DNA of 64,000 bases from Lithospermum erythrorhizon. Lineage: Eukaryota > Streptophyta > Magnoliopsida > Boraginales > Boraginaceae. A program made the translations under genes and the position numbers. The notes beneath the pieces are model-generated. The model was not told where the DNA came from. It was given only the letters and a program-made list of their open reading frames with translations, and did no database searches. The stretch spans positions 310,001 to 374,000 of the forward strand of contig JADFUC010002382.1 in the NCBI GenBank assembly GCA_019722365.1, read 5' to 3'. Of this stretch, positions 50,650-63,228 are shown piece by piece (within the stretch, counting starts at the first letter, position 1; each line of letters begins with the position of its first letter).

Positions 50650-50897
50650 CTATCTGTTCCAAAGAAATTCTCAATCTGTCAATAATTAAAATATCAAGTT
50701 TACTTATTAATGGTAGCGTATTGCTTTGATTTAAATTAAGAATATCGTATTAATAATAAAGTTGGTTCAAAATATGGAATGATATATTTTGATATATCTC
50801 TCAAAATATTATACAACATATTAAAATATTTTGAATTCAAAATTTAAAAATTTAACTAAATAAACTAAAAGCGATTTTTATGGATAGAGGATGGAAG
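50650..50897. mobile_element. Diverged Stowaway-like MITE
   Basis: The left end CTATCTGTTCCAAAGAAATT and the right end GAGGATGGAAG carry weak inverted similarity and are each flanked by TA. The interior is AT-rich and noncoding. Divergence makes this only a probable call. Confidence 0.4.
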
Positions 50898-52379
50898 TAT
50901 CTGCTGATAGTATCTTCATTTATTTGGCTTATTATATTTTTCATGACATCTCATGTTCATGTGTCGAATAACAACCGCAGCGTACACTTTTTTCAATAAA
51001 AGTTTATTTGGACACATGTCTATTAAATATTACAACTCGATAACATATAATATATACTACATTATGAATATTATATCTCATATTTTTAAAATTATTTATT
51101 TATTAATAATGTAATAATTATATTTCTTCTTAAAAATATTTTTATATTAATTAAATTTATAATTTTTTTTTAATAATAAATATTGTCAATATTGTTAATA
51201 ACTTTTTATTATTGTAATTTTTTATTTGGTTAGACAAGAAATAAATTATACAATAATATATTCATGTATTTAATAATTTTCTAACTTTCGACATGTGTAT
51301 CTTGCAATAACTAACATAAATATCTCACACTTATTATTAATTATAGATGCATATTGTAATTGTGAATTATATTCAACTTTTTCATAATAAAATAGGTGTT
51401 TATGATACAATATAAATAAATGGATTATAAATGTACAAATAATTAATGAGATGAGTTTGAAAGAATAAAACAGAAAATACAAACTACAAACTAGTAGTAT
51501 GAAAGAGCGTATAGAGCCTGAGATATTCTGCCATGGAAGCAACAAAGGACCGTCCCAAAAGTTCAGACAATTATTCCTCTCTCCTACACCTTCTTGAACT
51601 TAAGATACTCACTTAGTCTCGTTTAATAAATCCAGCTGAGCTCAAAATTAACAGTAAGAGTACAGATATTTACTAATACCAACATTACAATTAATCATTG
51701 CAAAGTCATCAAACTACTCTACTCCGTATTGTAGAGTACATATTACAAAAAGGTAAGGTCAACCTTATATTTCCAACATTACCTTTTGAACCATAAAAAG
51801 CAGCACTACATGTGAAACTTTGCTGAGATTTATGGCTTGACCTTTCGATAAAACTAACTTCTTTCAAGGGTGAAATACAATCTCAATCAAATTGGTGGCA
51901 AATTAAAATTTACATAAGTTAGTATAAACTCAAGTTTCCAAATTTAAATATCGCGTGAATTTTGGTAAACTTTAAATCACGTTGATGTCTATGGTAATGC
52001 ATGACTTTGATCTCGACCAACTTCGAAGATGATATGAAATGACATAATTGGTGACACGGTTAGGCAAGATGTAGTTAATGAAGGCTAGAACGAAAGTCCA
52101 CACATACGATCAAACAACTCAAATGGAAAGAAAGTGGTTTTTATCTTTGATAACATTTTATTCATCTTGGACTAATATTTTTTTGAATTGATCTATTCTT
52201 TAGCATTTTGAAGTCTTCTTTAGCATTTGAAATATTCAATTCACGCGCAGTAGAAAGTCTTCTTTAGAATTGAAATATGTTGGGGAGAACATCATCTATT
52301 CTTGACATAAATGTACCTTACATTATATGTTCGCTATTCTTTCCTATTTAGGGATGGAAAATTTAAAAATCTATCTGGT

Positions 52380-53566
52380 AGGTAGATGGAGGCATATTAT
52401 GCCTTACTTGAAGGCTTATCAATGAAAATTAAGAAGAAATGATATCGAGGAGGTTGCAAATATGATGTCGATACACTGCTGACCGTTCGAAGGATATGGG
52501 CAGATTCATAAATCTACTTGGAAGGAAGATGTTGATGTTTCGTAAAAAATAAATTGTGGTAGGAAAAGACTCCCAAATAAATTCATTACAGTACTTGAGT
52601 TCCATTACAACAAGAACCACTTTAAAGATCACTTTCTTCCTTTAGGAGTCCATTAATGCTTGGCTTAGCGGGATGCTAAAGAGAGGAGTAATCAGTGTTC
52701 TTCGCTCGGTACAATTAAACCATTATTGAAAGATGATAATAAAAGGGCACGAATTGCGTTTTACTATCGATAATTAGATCGAACCAACTTCCCTCGTGAT
52801 GCAAGATTTATTGGCAATTATATTCTTGTGAAAAATGGTTCTCATGTAATAGTACTATCTGCTTGGGCCGAGGGGAAGATCCTTTAATGATCATGCAAAG
52901 AAATTCATTGGAAAGGTCATGTTTTTGGTTGCAATGGCTCGACCTCGTTTTGATTGCGAAGGTGTTGAAATATTCAATTGTAAAATAGGAGTTTTTCCTT
53001 TTGTCACCCTACAGGAGGCACAACACCGTAGTAGAAATAGAGATGTCGGGACATTAGAAATGAAGCCGATCACATCTGTTACAAGGGAGATAGTGAAAGA
53101 CTTCCTTATTCAGAAAGTTATACCAGCAATCAGAAAGTGGCCAAGATCAGAGAAGTGGAAAGAAGTTATATTCATTTCAGCATGATAATCTGAGAACCGT
53201 ATTAATCCAATGGTAAAGCCTTTTAGGGGAACAATGACACAAAGTGGTCTTGATATTAAGCTTGGTAGCGCAAACTCACCTAATTCTCTGATATAAACAT
53301 AATAGATCTTAGGTTTTCAATGCCGATAAATCATTGCAATCTGAGTCTCGAGAATGCATGTGAACTAGTGGATGCAGTTATCAAGTCATTCAATAACTAT
53401 TCATCCCAAAGTGTGAATTATGTTTGGCTTACTTTACAATTATGCATGCTGGAGACCATGAAAATTGAAGGCTCGAATCGATATAAGATTCCTCATATCA
53501 ACAAGTTGCAATTGTTGGAAGGAGAACATTGCCTGCTCAAATTTCATAGACCACTCAAATAATAAA
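52380..53566 (+). pseudogene. Plant mariner-like (MLE) transposase pseudogene
   Basis: Pieces of a plant mariner transposase lie in order on the plus strand, interrupted by frameshifts and stops. There is a helix-turn-helix end (TVRRIWADS, about 52480), a TIKPLLKDDNKRARIAF segment (about 52715), and an uninterrupted stretch at 52919-53185 with MARPRFDCEGVEIFNCKIGV, ...VGTLEMKPITSVTRE and KVIPAIRKWPRSEKWKEVIF. HDN, corresponding to the second catalytic Asp motif, follows at about 53180, then the C-terminal part at 53320-53562 (SVNYVWLTLQLCMLETMKIE, NRYKIPHINKLQLLEG). The residue expected to be the third catalytic Asp reads as Asn in NSPNS (about 53275), so the active site is lost as well as the frame. 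Such elements are the source of transposase for Stowaway MITEs. No terminal inverted repeats were located. Confidence 0.8.
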
Positions 53567-54511
53567 AATGTGATGGATATTCCTAAGCTAATGACAAATT
53601 GTGATAATTTGAAAATATATTTTATAGCCTCTATTTTAAATATTTTATGAACTAATTGATCTTGTATGCTTTTGATAGTGAAAAAGTCTTGCTAGACATA
53701 CAGAAGACATGTGTAACTTTTGTTTAATGCTATGGTTTCTTTAATCTTGACATGTGCAACTTTTGTTTTCCATTTCATCTTTTTGGATTAATCAAGTTAA
53801 AACAAAATAATCTAATGCGATTTCTCTCTTTTGCTTATTAAATGTCACATTTTCGATTATAGTGTGGCGTTAAAATCATAATTAATGATAATGTGCATGA
53901 GTGTCAATTTCAAATTTCACAACAAAGTCATTTCAAACATCAAACTTATTGATACTCATTATGATACTCTATTCTAGTGGATAAGATTAATACTCCCGTA
54001 TGATCTGAGGTATATGACTCACAAAACACTTAGAATATTTCAAAATTAAAAGGAGCAAAGTTAAACATCTACATCAACATCATGAGTAACCACAAATCTC
54101 CAATCTCTAATAAAACAAAGGATAATAAATTTTCAGCATTGATACAATCACATCCTCAAACTCTAAATTTGAATTCAATTCTCCTATATCAATAGGGTGC
54201 TTGTTTAAGTCAAGTCGACGTCGTATCGCGGCCTCACGAACTTGATCTTCTTCTTCATCTTCTTTAGGAATCTTGTTCAAGTCAATTTCTATATGCCCTG
54301 ACTAAATTTTCAATCAATACAAAAGAATTCATTGAATAATACTCACCAAACCAAGAATTTAAATACACCATTCACTATTCAAACAACATTGGTCAAATCA
54401 ATTTGTAATTGGTAATGCTTCCTAGTCAGAAACAAACCTTTTTTGGATGAGCTTCAATGACGGGAATAGTTATGTTAGCTTCAATGGTTGGGCGACTTAA
54501 AGCTGGATGAA
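53567..54511. other. Spacer between mariner relic and SIRE-like element
   Basis: A minus-strand frame at about 54302-54123 would encode an acidic and basic peptide containing IEIDLNKIPKEDEEEDQ. It lies behind an AG acceptor, but I could not join it in phase to anything and do not assign it. The remainder is AT-rich with no recognised feature. Confidence 0.35.
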
Positions 54512-55840
54512 TGCGTTGAATAATGGGATTCCGTTGAGCCTATTTTTGAATATGAATTGTTTTGTCAGACTAATCCGTTCAGTGAACATGTATTCGGTTT
54601 ATTCTAAATAAGTTCAAGTGCTAAAATTGTTGATGGGAAGTTCGAGGAGGCTGTTGATGAGTCAAACAACATGACTTTTCAAGGAGGCTTCGTGTTCTTC
54701 TTTTTATAGGCGTTTATGAAACTCTTTTAAGTATTTTGTCGTTTTAAATTTGTGAGTATAGACTTTTGCCATTTAAACTTGATTGTGTTTGAAAATCGAA
54801 GGTCCGTAGTTTCAAATCTTAAGTATAGATTGATTCATAGTTAAGTCTCGTACAAATGACTGTGTGGCATTTCGTTTCGAGAATTAGCTTGAAACGATCG
54901 TTATTTTGGAATTATTACTTATAGACCATCGAGACCCGCCGAGGAAGGGTCTCGGGTCGATCGAGACCCGCCGAGACCCCAGTGCCGATAGGGTCAATGT
55001 CGAGACCACGGACCTGCCGATAAAGGCCACAGGCGGGGGGCATAAGCGGGTGCCTGGTCGTGAGGGCTCCGTCAGAGATTACAGATGCCGATAAGAGTCC
55101 ACAATCTCGAGCAACTTCAGCTCAAATTTGTGCACTATAAGCCCCTCTTTTCAAAACCTAAAGAACTTTGCAACTATTTGAAACCTAATTTAGAGCATTT
55201 ATTTCTTTGATAAGCAAAGGCAAAAAAGTCATGCTCTCACATTTATTCTTTGCATAATCTTTATTGAGAGTTTCCTAGTTGTGTAACAGTCATTCTTTCA
55301 GGCATTTATTGTTTGAGTGAAATCCTTATTATTGGGAAGCTAGGGTTACTATTAGGTTGAGTAGTACTTTGAAATCCTAGAGTGTGCTTGGGTTTGATCT
55401 AGAGTTGATTAGGAGTTGAAATCATGGCAGATAGCTTGGGTCATTGTGACAGGCTAAGTGTTTGATAATAGGCTTGAGAATTCTTTGTGTGTAATCAAAA
55501 CTTATTTCTTAATGAATTATCTTTACTTAATCCGAGTTATATGACTTAGAAGCAGTCGGCGATAAGGGGAACGAAGCTGCTTTAATATCTTAATATATTG
55601 TATTTCACTCTCTTCGCCCTCTTTGCTTTTCAGAAGTCATCATTATATTATTACTAATCATCTTGTTGTTTTATTGTTGACTAATCATTCTGAGCTTAAG
55701 GTTATCCGGGTTATGGCATTCTGAAACGTATTCTTCTTATTATTTTGTAATTCCGCATTGTTAAATTAAAACTCGAAAAAGGGAATAATTTAACGTAAAA
55801 CCTTATTCACCCCCCCTCTAAGGTTGAATCTAGGCTAACA
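54512..55840 (+). repeat. Left LTR of the SIRE-like element (about 1.33 kb)
   Basis: It aligns by eye with the right copy through shared phrases: GTGCTAAAATTGTTGAT, ATAGACTTTTGCCATTTAAA, TATAAGCCCCTCTTT, GAGCATTTATTTCTTTGATAA and GCATAATCTTTATTGAGAGT. It ends AGGCTAACA just before the primer-binding site. The start at 54512 is set by weaker similarity to the right LTR, so it could be off by tens of bases. Confidence 0.82.
54927..55015. promoter_or_regulatory. GAGACC/GGTCTC motif cluster in the left LTR, upstream of a TATA box
   Basis: Within about 90 bp the motif CGAGACC or its complement occurs six times, including the palindromic arrangement GAGACCCGCCGAGGAAGGGT then CTCGGGTCGATCGAGACC. 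A TATAAG box follows at 55137-55142 just before CCCCTC, conserved in the right LTR (63841-63846). The arrangement suggests a U3 enhancer followed by the LTR core promoter. Function is inferred. Confidence 0.55.
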
Positions 55841-55854
55841 ATTGGTATCAGAGC

Positions 55855-57050
55855 TCGTGTTCTACGTAATTAAGCTTAAAATCTTGTAGAAAAAGATCAT
55901 GGGCAATGCTTGAAGAATATTGGTAGCTCGGGAACTTTTGTGTTGAAGGTGATCCCTAGTCACGAGGCAGCGCGTGTAGCGGATCAAGCTATGATTTATT
56001 GGTGCAGCGTTCAAGTATCATATTGCAAAACGCCGACTACAAATTATGGAGAATAATCATCAGTCATTTCGTTTCAATGAAGTATCAAATTCTTCAAGCC
56101 GGGCTCATAGGGTGACCAAAGTGGAAGAGGCCAGCGTAAGAGGAGTGGGCGCCGCGATAGAAGTTCCAATGGAGGATGTGGATAAAAAGAGAGGATGGAG
56201 TACTAAGGGATGAGGAACTTCGAAAGGTGGAGTTAAATTCCAAGGCCGTCCATGTTCTCCCATGATGCAATGTGTATGGAAGAACAATGCTCGAGTTAAA
56301 AAAGAGGGATGTGAGTCGGCCAAGGAAATATGGGACTTGGTAGGAAACCATTTCGCGTGTGGTTCTAGTCAAGTGAAAACCACGAGGTCCGACTTTTGAC
56401 ACAAAGGAATATCAAACCCCTTAAAATGTATCAGGAGAGTCCATCAAGATATGCATCAAGGTTCAATACCATTATCGACAACGGATTCTCTAGGGAAGAC
56501 TTTCTCATGGAAGAAGTAAATGGAAGAATCATAAAAGCCGTCGATCGAGTTCGGCCAAAGGTTTATTGCAATCAATGAAGCCAAAGATATCAAGATTCTT
56601 CCCACATTCGAGCTCGTTAGTTCCTTGAAGCCGAAGAGGAAGTCATCATAAAAGAACAAGGCTCGAGAAATAAGGGACAAGAAGAAAGTGGCTCTTTGTA
56701 GCGGCCAAAGTACAAGAATTCATGAGAAAAAGCGAAAAGTAGTGAAGATGAAGAAGATATGCATGCTGCTAGAAGGCACAACAAGGTTTTCTCGAGTTCA
56801 GAGCAGCAATGATGTGGTCATAAAAACTTCAGAGATATGATAATCACGAAGGAAATCAGAAGGCAAGGCAAGAGGGAAAATCAAAGGAGATCACGTGCTT
56901 TGAATGTAGCAACCCACGGTATTTCAAGGCGGATTGCCAGCGTCACAGCCAGAGGTCGGCGAAAACTTGCAACAAGGCCGCGGGATGGCGAATCCGGAGC
57001 GGGTCTCAAAGTGGAAACTTACCAGCGTGGTGTCGTAGCACAGGGCTAAA
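55855..57050 (+). pseudogene. Gag relic of the SIRE-like element
   Basis: Broken frames contain Gag-type segments, among them FRFNEVSNSSSR (about 56060), SAKEIWDLVGNHF (about 56316-56354) and, at 56896-56937, a zinc knuckle CFECSNPRYFKADC. In that knuckle the expected His of the CX2CX4HX4C pattern is Tyr. Multiple stops and frameshifts make it nonfunctional. Confidence 0.75.
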
Positions 57051-58950
57051 TGAGTGCCTCTTGCTTAACTCTATTCTCCCTCGGGATGATGACCTCGCTG
57101 TGATGATGAAAATCAAGTAGTGATTTTGTGTTAAGCAACAATTATATGAGTTATTAAGCTTTGAAAAATTGCTTAAAAAGAGATAAGAACTTCAAAACTA
57201 ATAAAAGCATAGCCAAAAACAACTCTCTTGAGAATGAAGTTACTTTGTTAAAGCTTGATTCGATTTGAAAATGGCGGTTTCTTGAAAAATTGGAGCTTAA
57301 ACAAAATCTTAAAAAGATTAGGTTGGAAAATGTTGTGACTCATGAGAAATCTCTCCTTCGTGAGAACAAATAAGTTAAATGAAATTCTTGAAATCGGCGT
57401 TGTCAACTGTAAAGGGGTTCAAGCTATTCAAAGCGATAACTCCTATGTCTTCAATGTCGTGCTTAAATTCAGTAAATTGATGGCGACCAGCGTTCAGCTG
57501 CACTTATTGTGAAAAGAAATCGTAAGTCTTGAAATGTCGTACAAAGGTTAGTGAGAATGGGCACCTTATGTCCCGAGTCTACAAAAGACTTTAAAATGAT
57601 CAGTAAGAAAATCCTGTCCTCCTTGCCCAACCCTTGAGGACCCAAATCGCGTTGGGTACCTGGAATGAGAAATTGAAATTTGTGTTGTAGGAGGGCATTC
57701 GTGTCAAAAAATTTGTGGATGAGTGGATGGCGGATGTTAGCGCTATGACGGGAGATGCCTCACTCTTTTTCGCTTGGAAACAATTTGGAAGCAGTAAGTT
57801 ACAAAGCAATGAAACTATAAAATCTACCATTAAAGGATGTATTGGTAAGAAAGGTTGTTTCAATTAAAATAAGGTTAAACTTTGCGATGCATGTCTGACT
57901 GTTAAAATGTTGCATAAATCGTCGTTTAAGCCTTTAAATCTTGTTCGTCAAGCCATGTGCTTGATTTGCTACATATGGACTTGTTTGGTGAAGTGGATGA
58001 GAGTTTAGGTGGCTCTAATGTTTTGTTGGGCCGATTCTCGAGGTTCTTGGGTATTGGCCTTGCTAATAAAAGTGATGCGTTTAAAGAAGTTTGCTAAGTT
58101 GTGTGAAGGTCATGAGCGAAGGGATTCAAAATCAAGGCCATAAGGAAGGCGTCAGGAGGTGAGTTCGAAAATGAGGATTCGATGTGTTTGTGGGGAGTAT
58201 GGAATCATTTTAACTTTTCGGCACCAGAACACCTCAACTGAAATGGAGTGGAGTGATGAAGAATAGGACTATTAAAATGAGTCGCACCATGTTGAATAGG
58301 CACAACTTGCCAAAGTACTTTTTGGGACATACCGTCAGACACCAGCGTGCTACACCGTCAATAGGGTATTTAAGACTTGTTATTCTTGATAAGACTCGCT
58401 ACAGAGCTTTGGTATGGTAGATCCTACGTATTGATTACTTTAAAGTTTTTTTGGATGTAAATGCTTTATTCTAAACATAAGATAGATTGGGTAAATTTGG
58501 CGCTAAATCTAATGGGCAATCTTTCTTGGTTATTCTCTAAAACTGAGCAAGGCATATATGCGTCTACAATAAAAGGATGATGTGTGCAAGAATCTATTCG
58601 TGTGCAGCTTTGATGAATCTAATCCGTTTGTTGAGAAAGTTGTAGATAGAGGATGATTCATTAGGTGTTAATGTGGATGGGAATTCTCAAAGAATTGATG
58701 AGCCTCGAAAACCAAGCATCAAGCGAGGAAGCATCGGTGTAAGGGAGCAAACTATAATAATCTAATCGTGGCCATGAATGTGGATGATTATCTCCATGGG
58801 CGGATCTGCAGAAGATCTTCCCTAGGAAGCAGGAATCATCAAAGATCATCCCCGGATCTCATTCTTGGTGATATCTCAAAGGGGTAACTACTCGATCCTC
58901 TCTAAATAATGTTTGTCTCGTGGTGCTTTTGTCTGCAGTAGTAGTGCTCA
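57051..58950 (+). pseudogene. Protease and integrase region relic of the SIRE-like element
   Basis: The identifiable part is the Gag-pre-integrase to integrase junction: a KLCDACLTVKMLHKSSFKP-type segment near 57880-57935, then DLLHMDLFGEVDES at about 57960-58003, followed by scattered integrase-core phrases to about 58600. No uninterrupted frame remains. The first 800 bp, where protease would lie, is too decayed to place motifs. Confidence 0.65.
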
Positions 58951-60420
58951 ATATTAAACAAGCTAGAAGATCAGGACTGGATTTTATCTATGCAAAAGAA
59001 CTTGAACGATTGAAAGATGCAAAGTTTGGCATTTGGTTGAAAACCTTTTGGTAAAACCATTATTGGGACTAAATGGGTTTTAGAAATAAACTTATTGAGC
59101 CGGTGTTTTAGTAAATAAAAGTAAATGCTTTGTTGTTCGAGGTTATAATCAAGTCAGAAGAGTCGATTTTGATGAAACTTTTGCTCGGTGGTAGAGTTGG
59201 AATCCATTAAGTATTATTCTGGCCTTGGCCCAGTCACATGGATTTCAAACTTACACCAAATGGATGTCAAAAGCGCGTTTAAATGGTTTATTTGGATGAG
59301 AGTTTTTTGTAAAACAACCTCCGGGTTTTGATGATCCTAACTATCTCGTCACGTTTTCAAACTAGATAAAGCGCTGCGGTTTAAAACAAGCACCTGGGAA
59401 ACTTGGTATGAGAGGTTAAACACACATTTAGTTGCGAAGACTAAGGTTCAAGAAGGAAAGCTTGATTCAGCTTTTCGCATATCAAGGGCAAACATCTGTA
59501 GTAGTTCGGTATGTCGATGATATTATTTTGTTACTTCTAATGATTTGTTGTGTGAAAGAATTTGCTAAATGATGACAAGTGAGGATTCGAGATGAGCATG
59601 ATGGGAGGTGAATTTCTTCCTCGGACTCCAAATACAAAGCAAATGGTGGGCCAGCGTATTCGTAAGCAGCCGAGTTCTCGAAGAACTCGTAAAGAAATTC
59701 GGGGATGGAAGATGCAAAAGTGATCGAACTCCCATGTGGAGCATCAACAAAGCTAGACAAGGGCGAGCAAAGATGCTAGTGTCAATGAGACAAAATATCG
59801 AGTATGATTGGTAGCCTTAACATCTTTTGACACAGGCCGATATTATGTTTGCGTGTGTTTGTGTGCTCGTTTTGGCGTGTCCCAAAGTCGTCTTAAAGCG
59901 GTTAAAAGGATCGCCCGGTGCGTAGAAGGGACAATTGACTATGGGCTTTGGTATCCGATGAGCAAGAGCTTTGAACTTGTAGGATACTGGATCTGGGATT
60001 TTTGCGGGGATCTTGTGACTTGATAGGAAGAGTGCAAGTGGGACATGTCGCTTCTTAGGACATAGCACCGCTCGTAGTGCGAAGCAAAATAGTGTTGCAT
60101 TGTCAACGAGCGGAGGCGAATATGTGGCGGTCGGAATTGTGTTCTTTCGAGTGCTTTGGATGAAGAAAAAACAGGCCTTGGAGGATTTCGGGATCAAATA
60201 TGAACAAGTTCCGGTGTTATGTGACAACACAAGTGCCATAAATATTGCCAAGAATCCGGTGCGACACTCAAGGACCCGCTTACAGTGAAATTCGTCATCC
60301 TTCATCAACGGTTCCGTAATGCGAAAAAGGAAACATTGATCTCGAGTTGGTAAAGGGACAAATGGTCGGCTGCGGACATATTTCACGAGCAGCTACGAGG
60401 ATCAATTTGCCATTATTAGC
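58951..60420 (+). pseudogene. Reverse transcriptase and RNase H relic of the SIRE-like element
   Basis: RT begins with a KELERLKDAKFGIW-like segment (about 58997). The catalytic YVDD box is encoded at 59510-59521. RNase H phrases follow in short open stretches: FVSSRVLEELVKKFG (about 59653), CVCLCARFGVSQSRLKAVKR (about 59847), YGLWYPMSKSFELVGY (about 59938) and CDNTSAINIAKNPVRHSRTR (about 60219). The motif order and wording are typical of SIRE/Maximus copia elements. Frameshifts separate almost every block. Confidence 0.85.
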
Positions 60421-63218
60421 GTGAGCTGAAGGGATCTTGATCTTTCTAGTAAGTAATTTTTGCCTCTTCTTCGTACCATCTTGTCTTGTATGTTGTTTCG
60501 TGTCTGCGTGCTAAATTATGTCTATATTGTTATATTGGGATGATAGGCCAAATAATTAGGAAAGTGTCCAAAATATAATTGTAAGTTAAGTTGGTTGAGG
60601 TTGCTAAGTGGATGGCTAGGGATTATGATTGCGTGTCGTGTGTTGAAGATATTGGTGATTTGGATATTTGGTTGTTTGCTTTGATTGGATATTAACCGGG
60701 TTGTTTTGAAATGCGGAGATTTCTTGATATTCGATTTGTGTGTGGAGCTTGTGGATGTGAATAGATGCTTTTTGTGTGTGATTCGAGACCCATGCGTGAC
60801 CCAGTCCCGATGAAGGTCCCGTCAATGGAATCGAGGACTTCGATATAACCGCCGGGGAGACCCTTGGGGCCAATGCCTCTGATGAGGTCTCAGCTCACTT
60901 TATCTCTCGGTCTTGATCAGACCCACAGCCAGACCCCTACCGAATAGATTCCCGATGCAGTGTTAAAGAACTTGCCTATATTGTAAATACAAGACCCCAT
61001 TGAGAACCCAATACTCTCGATGAGTCACCCTGAACAAATTTCAAATCGTCAGGGCCATTGAAGACCCCCACTATACCGAATGGGTCTCGATGTGATTACC
61101 GCCACCGATAAGCGCAGGTCGAGGCACCGTAGGGACTACTGAGTCTCGAATGTAGATTATTCGATGAACTGATACATATATATACCCATTTCAGCCCGTT
61201 TTTAAAACTTCATTTTGACACAATTCCAAAATTTCAGCCACTAATTCACCTGTGATCCGTAAAAAAATTCTAAATACATTTCTTCCACAATTATCAAAAT
61301 TCACAAATTCTGAATTAAAATTGCTACATTGCCTTTCTTTTAACCTAAACTCCTTTCCCTTTATTCAAATTTCTCACAAAATAGGCACAACCACCGGAAA
61401 CACTTAAAGGGCAAGGACTGGCTTGGAAATCTTCAAACGAGTCGTACTATACCAAGGTGGAAGTTCACAAAATCCCTGCAGACTTGCTTAGAAAATGTGA
61501 ATCATTGCACTATGAGGAGGAAGAGTGGAAGACTTGGCAAACCCAATATACTTGATAGCTACTCTCTTATGATGGAGGAATTTGGAGGGCATTTTCAGAT
61601 TACAGAGTGTGAAATTTGAAATGGGGAGAAGTTCTTTTTGTAGAGTCTCCGATCTCTTTTCGATTGGGTTTTATTTCTTTTATGAACATGTTGTTATTAA
61701 CAGCTTCTAGTAGTAGCAATTTGAACATTAAGTTTATGGAGTTTGGTGGCTGTTAGATCTTGCAGTATAGTTAGAGAATTTTAGAGATGATTGGTTGTAC
61801 GGAAATGGTTTTTAAGTTATCTTTGTGGATATGTGGCCTCAAATTGAGGAGATTGAGTGGCGGAAGATGTGACCGAGTGGTTGAATAATGGTCGGGGTTT
61901 AGAAATGGTTATAGGAAGAAAGGGGTGGTTGATTGTTTTCAAATTAACTTTGCAGGCTTTGGCCCTCTGAGGTGAAAGCTAGGTTTATTTCTTTAAAATA
62001 GGTGGTTCGAGTGAGTTCGGGATAGGAATCCGAGTGGAGTTGGTGAACTCACGACTTACAAATTCTTGCTAGCCATGACGGATAAATCTACCATCTTCAA
62101 ATTGCCTTCCGTATCACGGCATTCGATAAGCGTCTGACTTGACCACTTCCTTACGGGATCTTTATCATGTGCGTCATGGAATCTTGGGGAGGAATGCGGG
62201 TGTTTCCAGGGTATGCCAAGGAATTGGGGGAGCGTGAATCACAAAGGACTAAACTCGGACTTGCGCGTACGCGTATCACAATAATGGAAGCTTTGGTGGA
62301 AGTGGGAAGCTAAGATCGCGAGCAAGTGAAGATGAAAGGCCATCCCAAACACCATGGGGAGGAAGTAGTTCGAGGTAGATGACTTTGGAGGATCGATGTT
62401 TTACGGATGATGAGGATGATGGCAAACTGAGGACCAGAGGATGGCGAGGATGATGATGATGTGGGAGATGATGATGATGGTGGCGATGGGCTCTGCTAGG
62501 AAGTGAGGAGTAAAACATTTCCATGCAGCTGAAGCTAAATGAAGGCATTGTTGAGAGAGCGGCCAAGTCATTGAGGAGAATAGGGATTATCATCCTCTAG
62601 AAAGCAAAGAAGCTTAAAAGATTGTGAAAGATTATGAAAATTCCTCTCTTGTTTTAGCGATGGTAATGAAAAGTTGAAGGCTAAAGTATTTCGCTGCCGG
62701 ATGAGAGCCGAGGTGAAGCGATACAGGGCCCAGGCGTTGCGGGGTCGATGCAGCAGTGGTGCCTCTCCGGGGATTGGGATCGAAGACTACATCATGATGA
62801 TGATGCGGGGCAGCGGATGTGTGTTCAGTTCTTTGACAAACAAGCCAAAGTCCGAGATCAATTCAGGGACTATGATGATGGCTTAGATTGATTAATGCCC
62901 ATTTATGCTTATTTATGGCGTTGTTTATGGCTAGCATGTTGTTTTACCTTGTGATGATCTCAAAGGGAGGCATCATTAGACTTATCTTTGTTGGTTTTGT
63001 TTTAGTGTTTACGTTCTCTTATACTGCTTTATTGGATGTTTTTATACTAATGGCTTGTGTTGGTGTTCTTCCATATCTATGAGTGTGCCATATTAGCTTC
63101 ATTGTATATATGGATCATTTTTGTTCCATAGCTTGTTAGGAGAAATCTTTATGTTGAGGGGGCGTCGCTTTATGTTTTACATTTTCTTCCCCTTAGCATA
63201 AGTCAATTTGTTATCGTC
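60421..63218 (+). other. Post-RNase H region of the SIRE-like element (env-like position)
   Basis: SIRE elements often carry an extra, envelope-like frame here. In this copy no long frame survives. Three things can be seen. The first is a GAGACC-rich cluster with a TATA box (60783-61184). The second is a GAT-repeat tract (about 62404-62490) that could encode an acidic run. The third is a strongly hydrophobic 64-codon frame (62888-63082) just before the purine tract, compatible with a membrane segment. I cannot show that these belonged to one protein, and no envelope identity is claimed. Confidence 0.45.
60783..61184 (+). promoter_or_regulatory. Internal GAGACC-rich cluster ending in a TATA box
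   Basis: Variants of GAGACCC, GGGTCTCG and TCCCGATG recur across about 370 bp, then TATATATA occurs at 61177-61184. The order (motif cluster, about 20-50 bp gap, TATA) copies the LTR arrangement at 54927-55142. It could be an internal promoter for the post-pol frame, or an old LTR-derived segment. Both readings are inference from sequence pattern. Confidence 0.4.
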
Positions 63219-63228
63219 AAAGGGGAGT

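Larger units (their letters stand above)
49505..52379. other. AT-rich spacer with Stowaway MITEs
   Basis: No gene is supported. Two MITE-like blocks are listed separately. The stretch at 51040-51260 is over 80 percent A/T with poly-T and poly-A runs. Frames such as 51270-51545 are composition artefacts. Confidence 0.45.

Noticed and set aside
54430..54540. A minus-strand open stretch that looked like an exon (AQRNPIIQRIHPAL...) with a GTTTG donor at its end and a TAG acceptor at its start
   Set aside because: Its right part overlaps the start of the left LTR, and it cannot be joined in phase to the acidic frame at about 54302-54123. I treat it as chance or as a relic I cannot place.
59817..60386. 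A 189-codon minus-strand frame inside the retrotransposon
   Set aside because: The plus strand of the same interval encodes clear RNase H motifs, so this is an antisense shadow despite its length.
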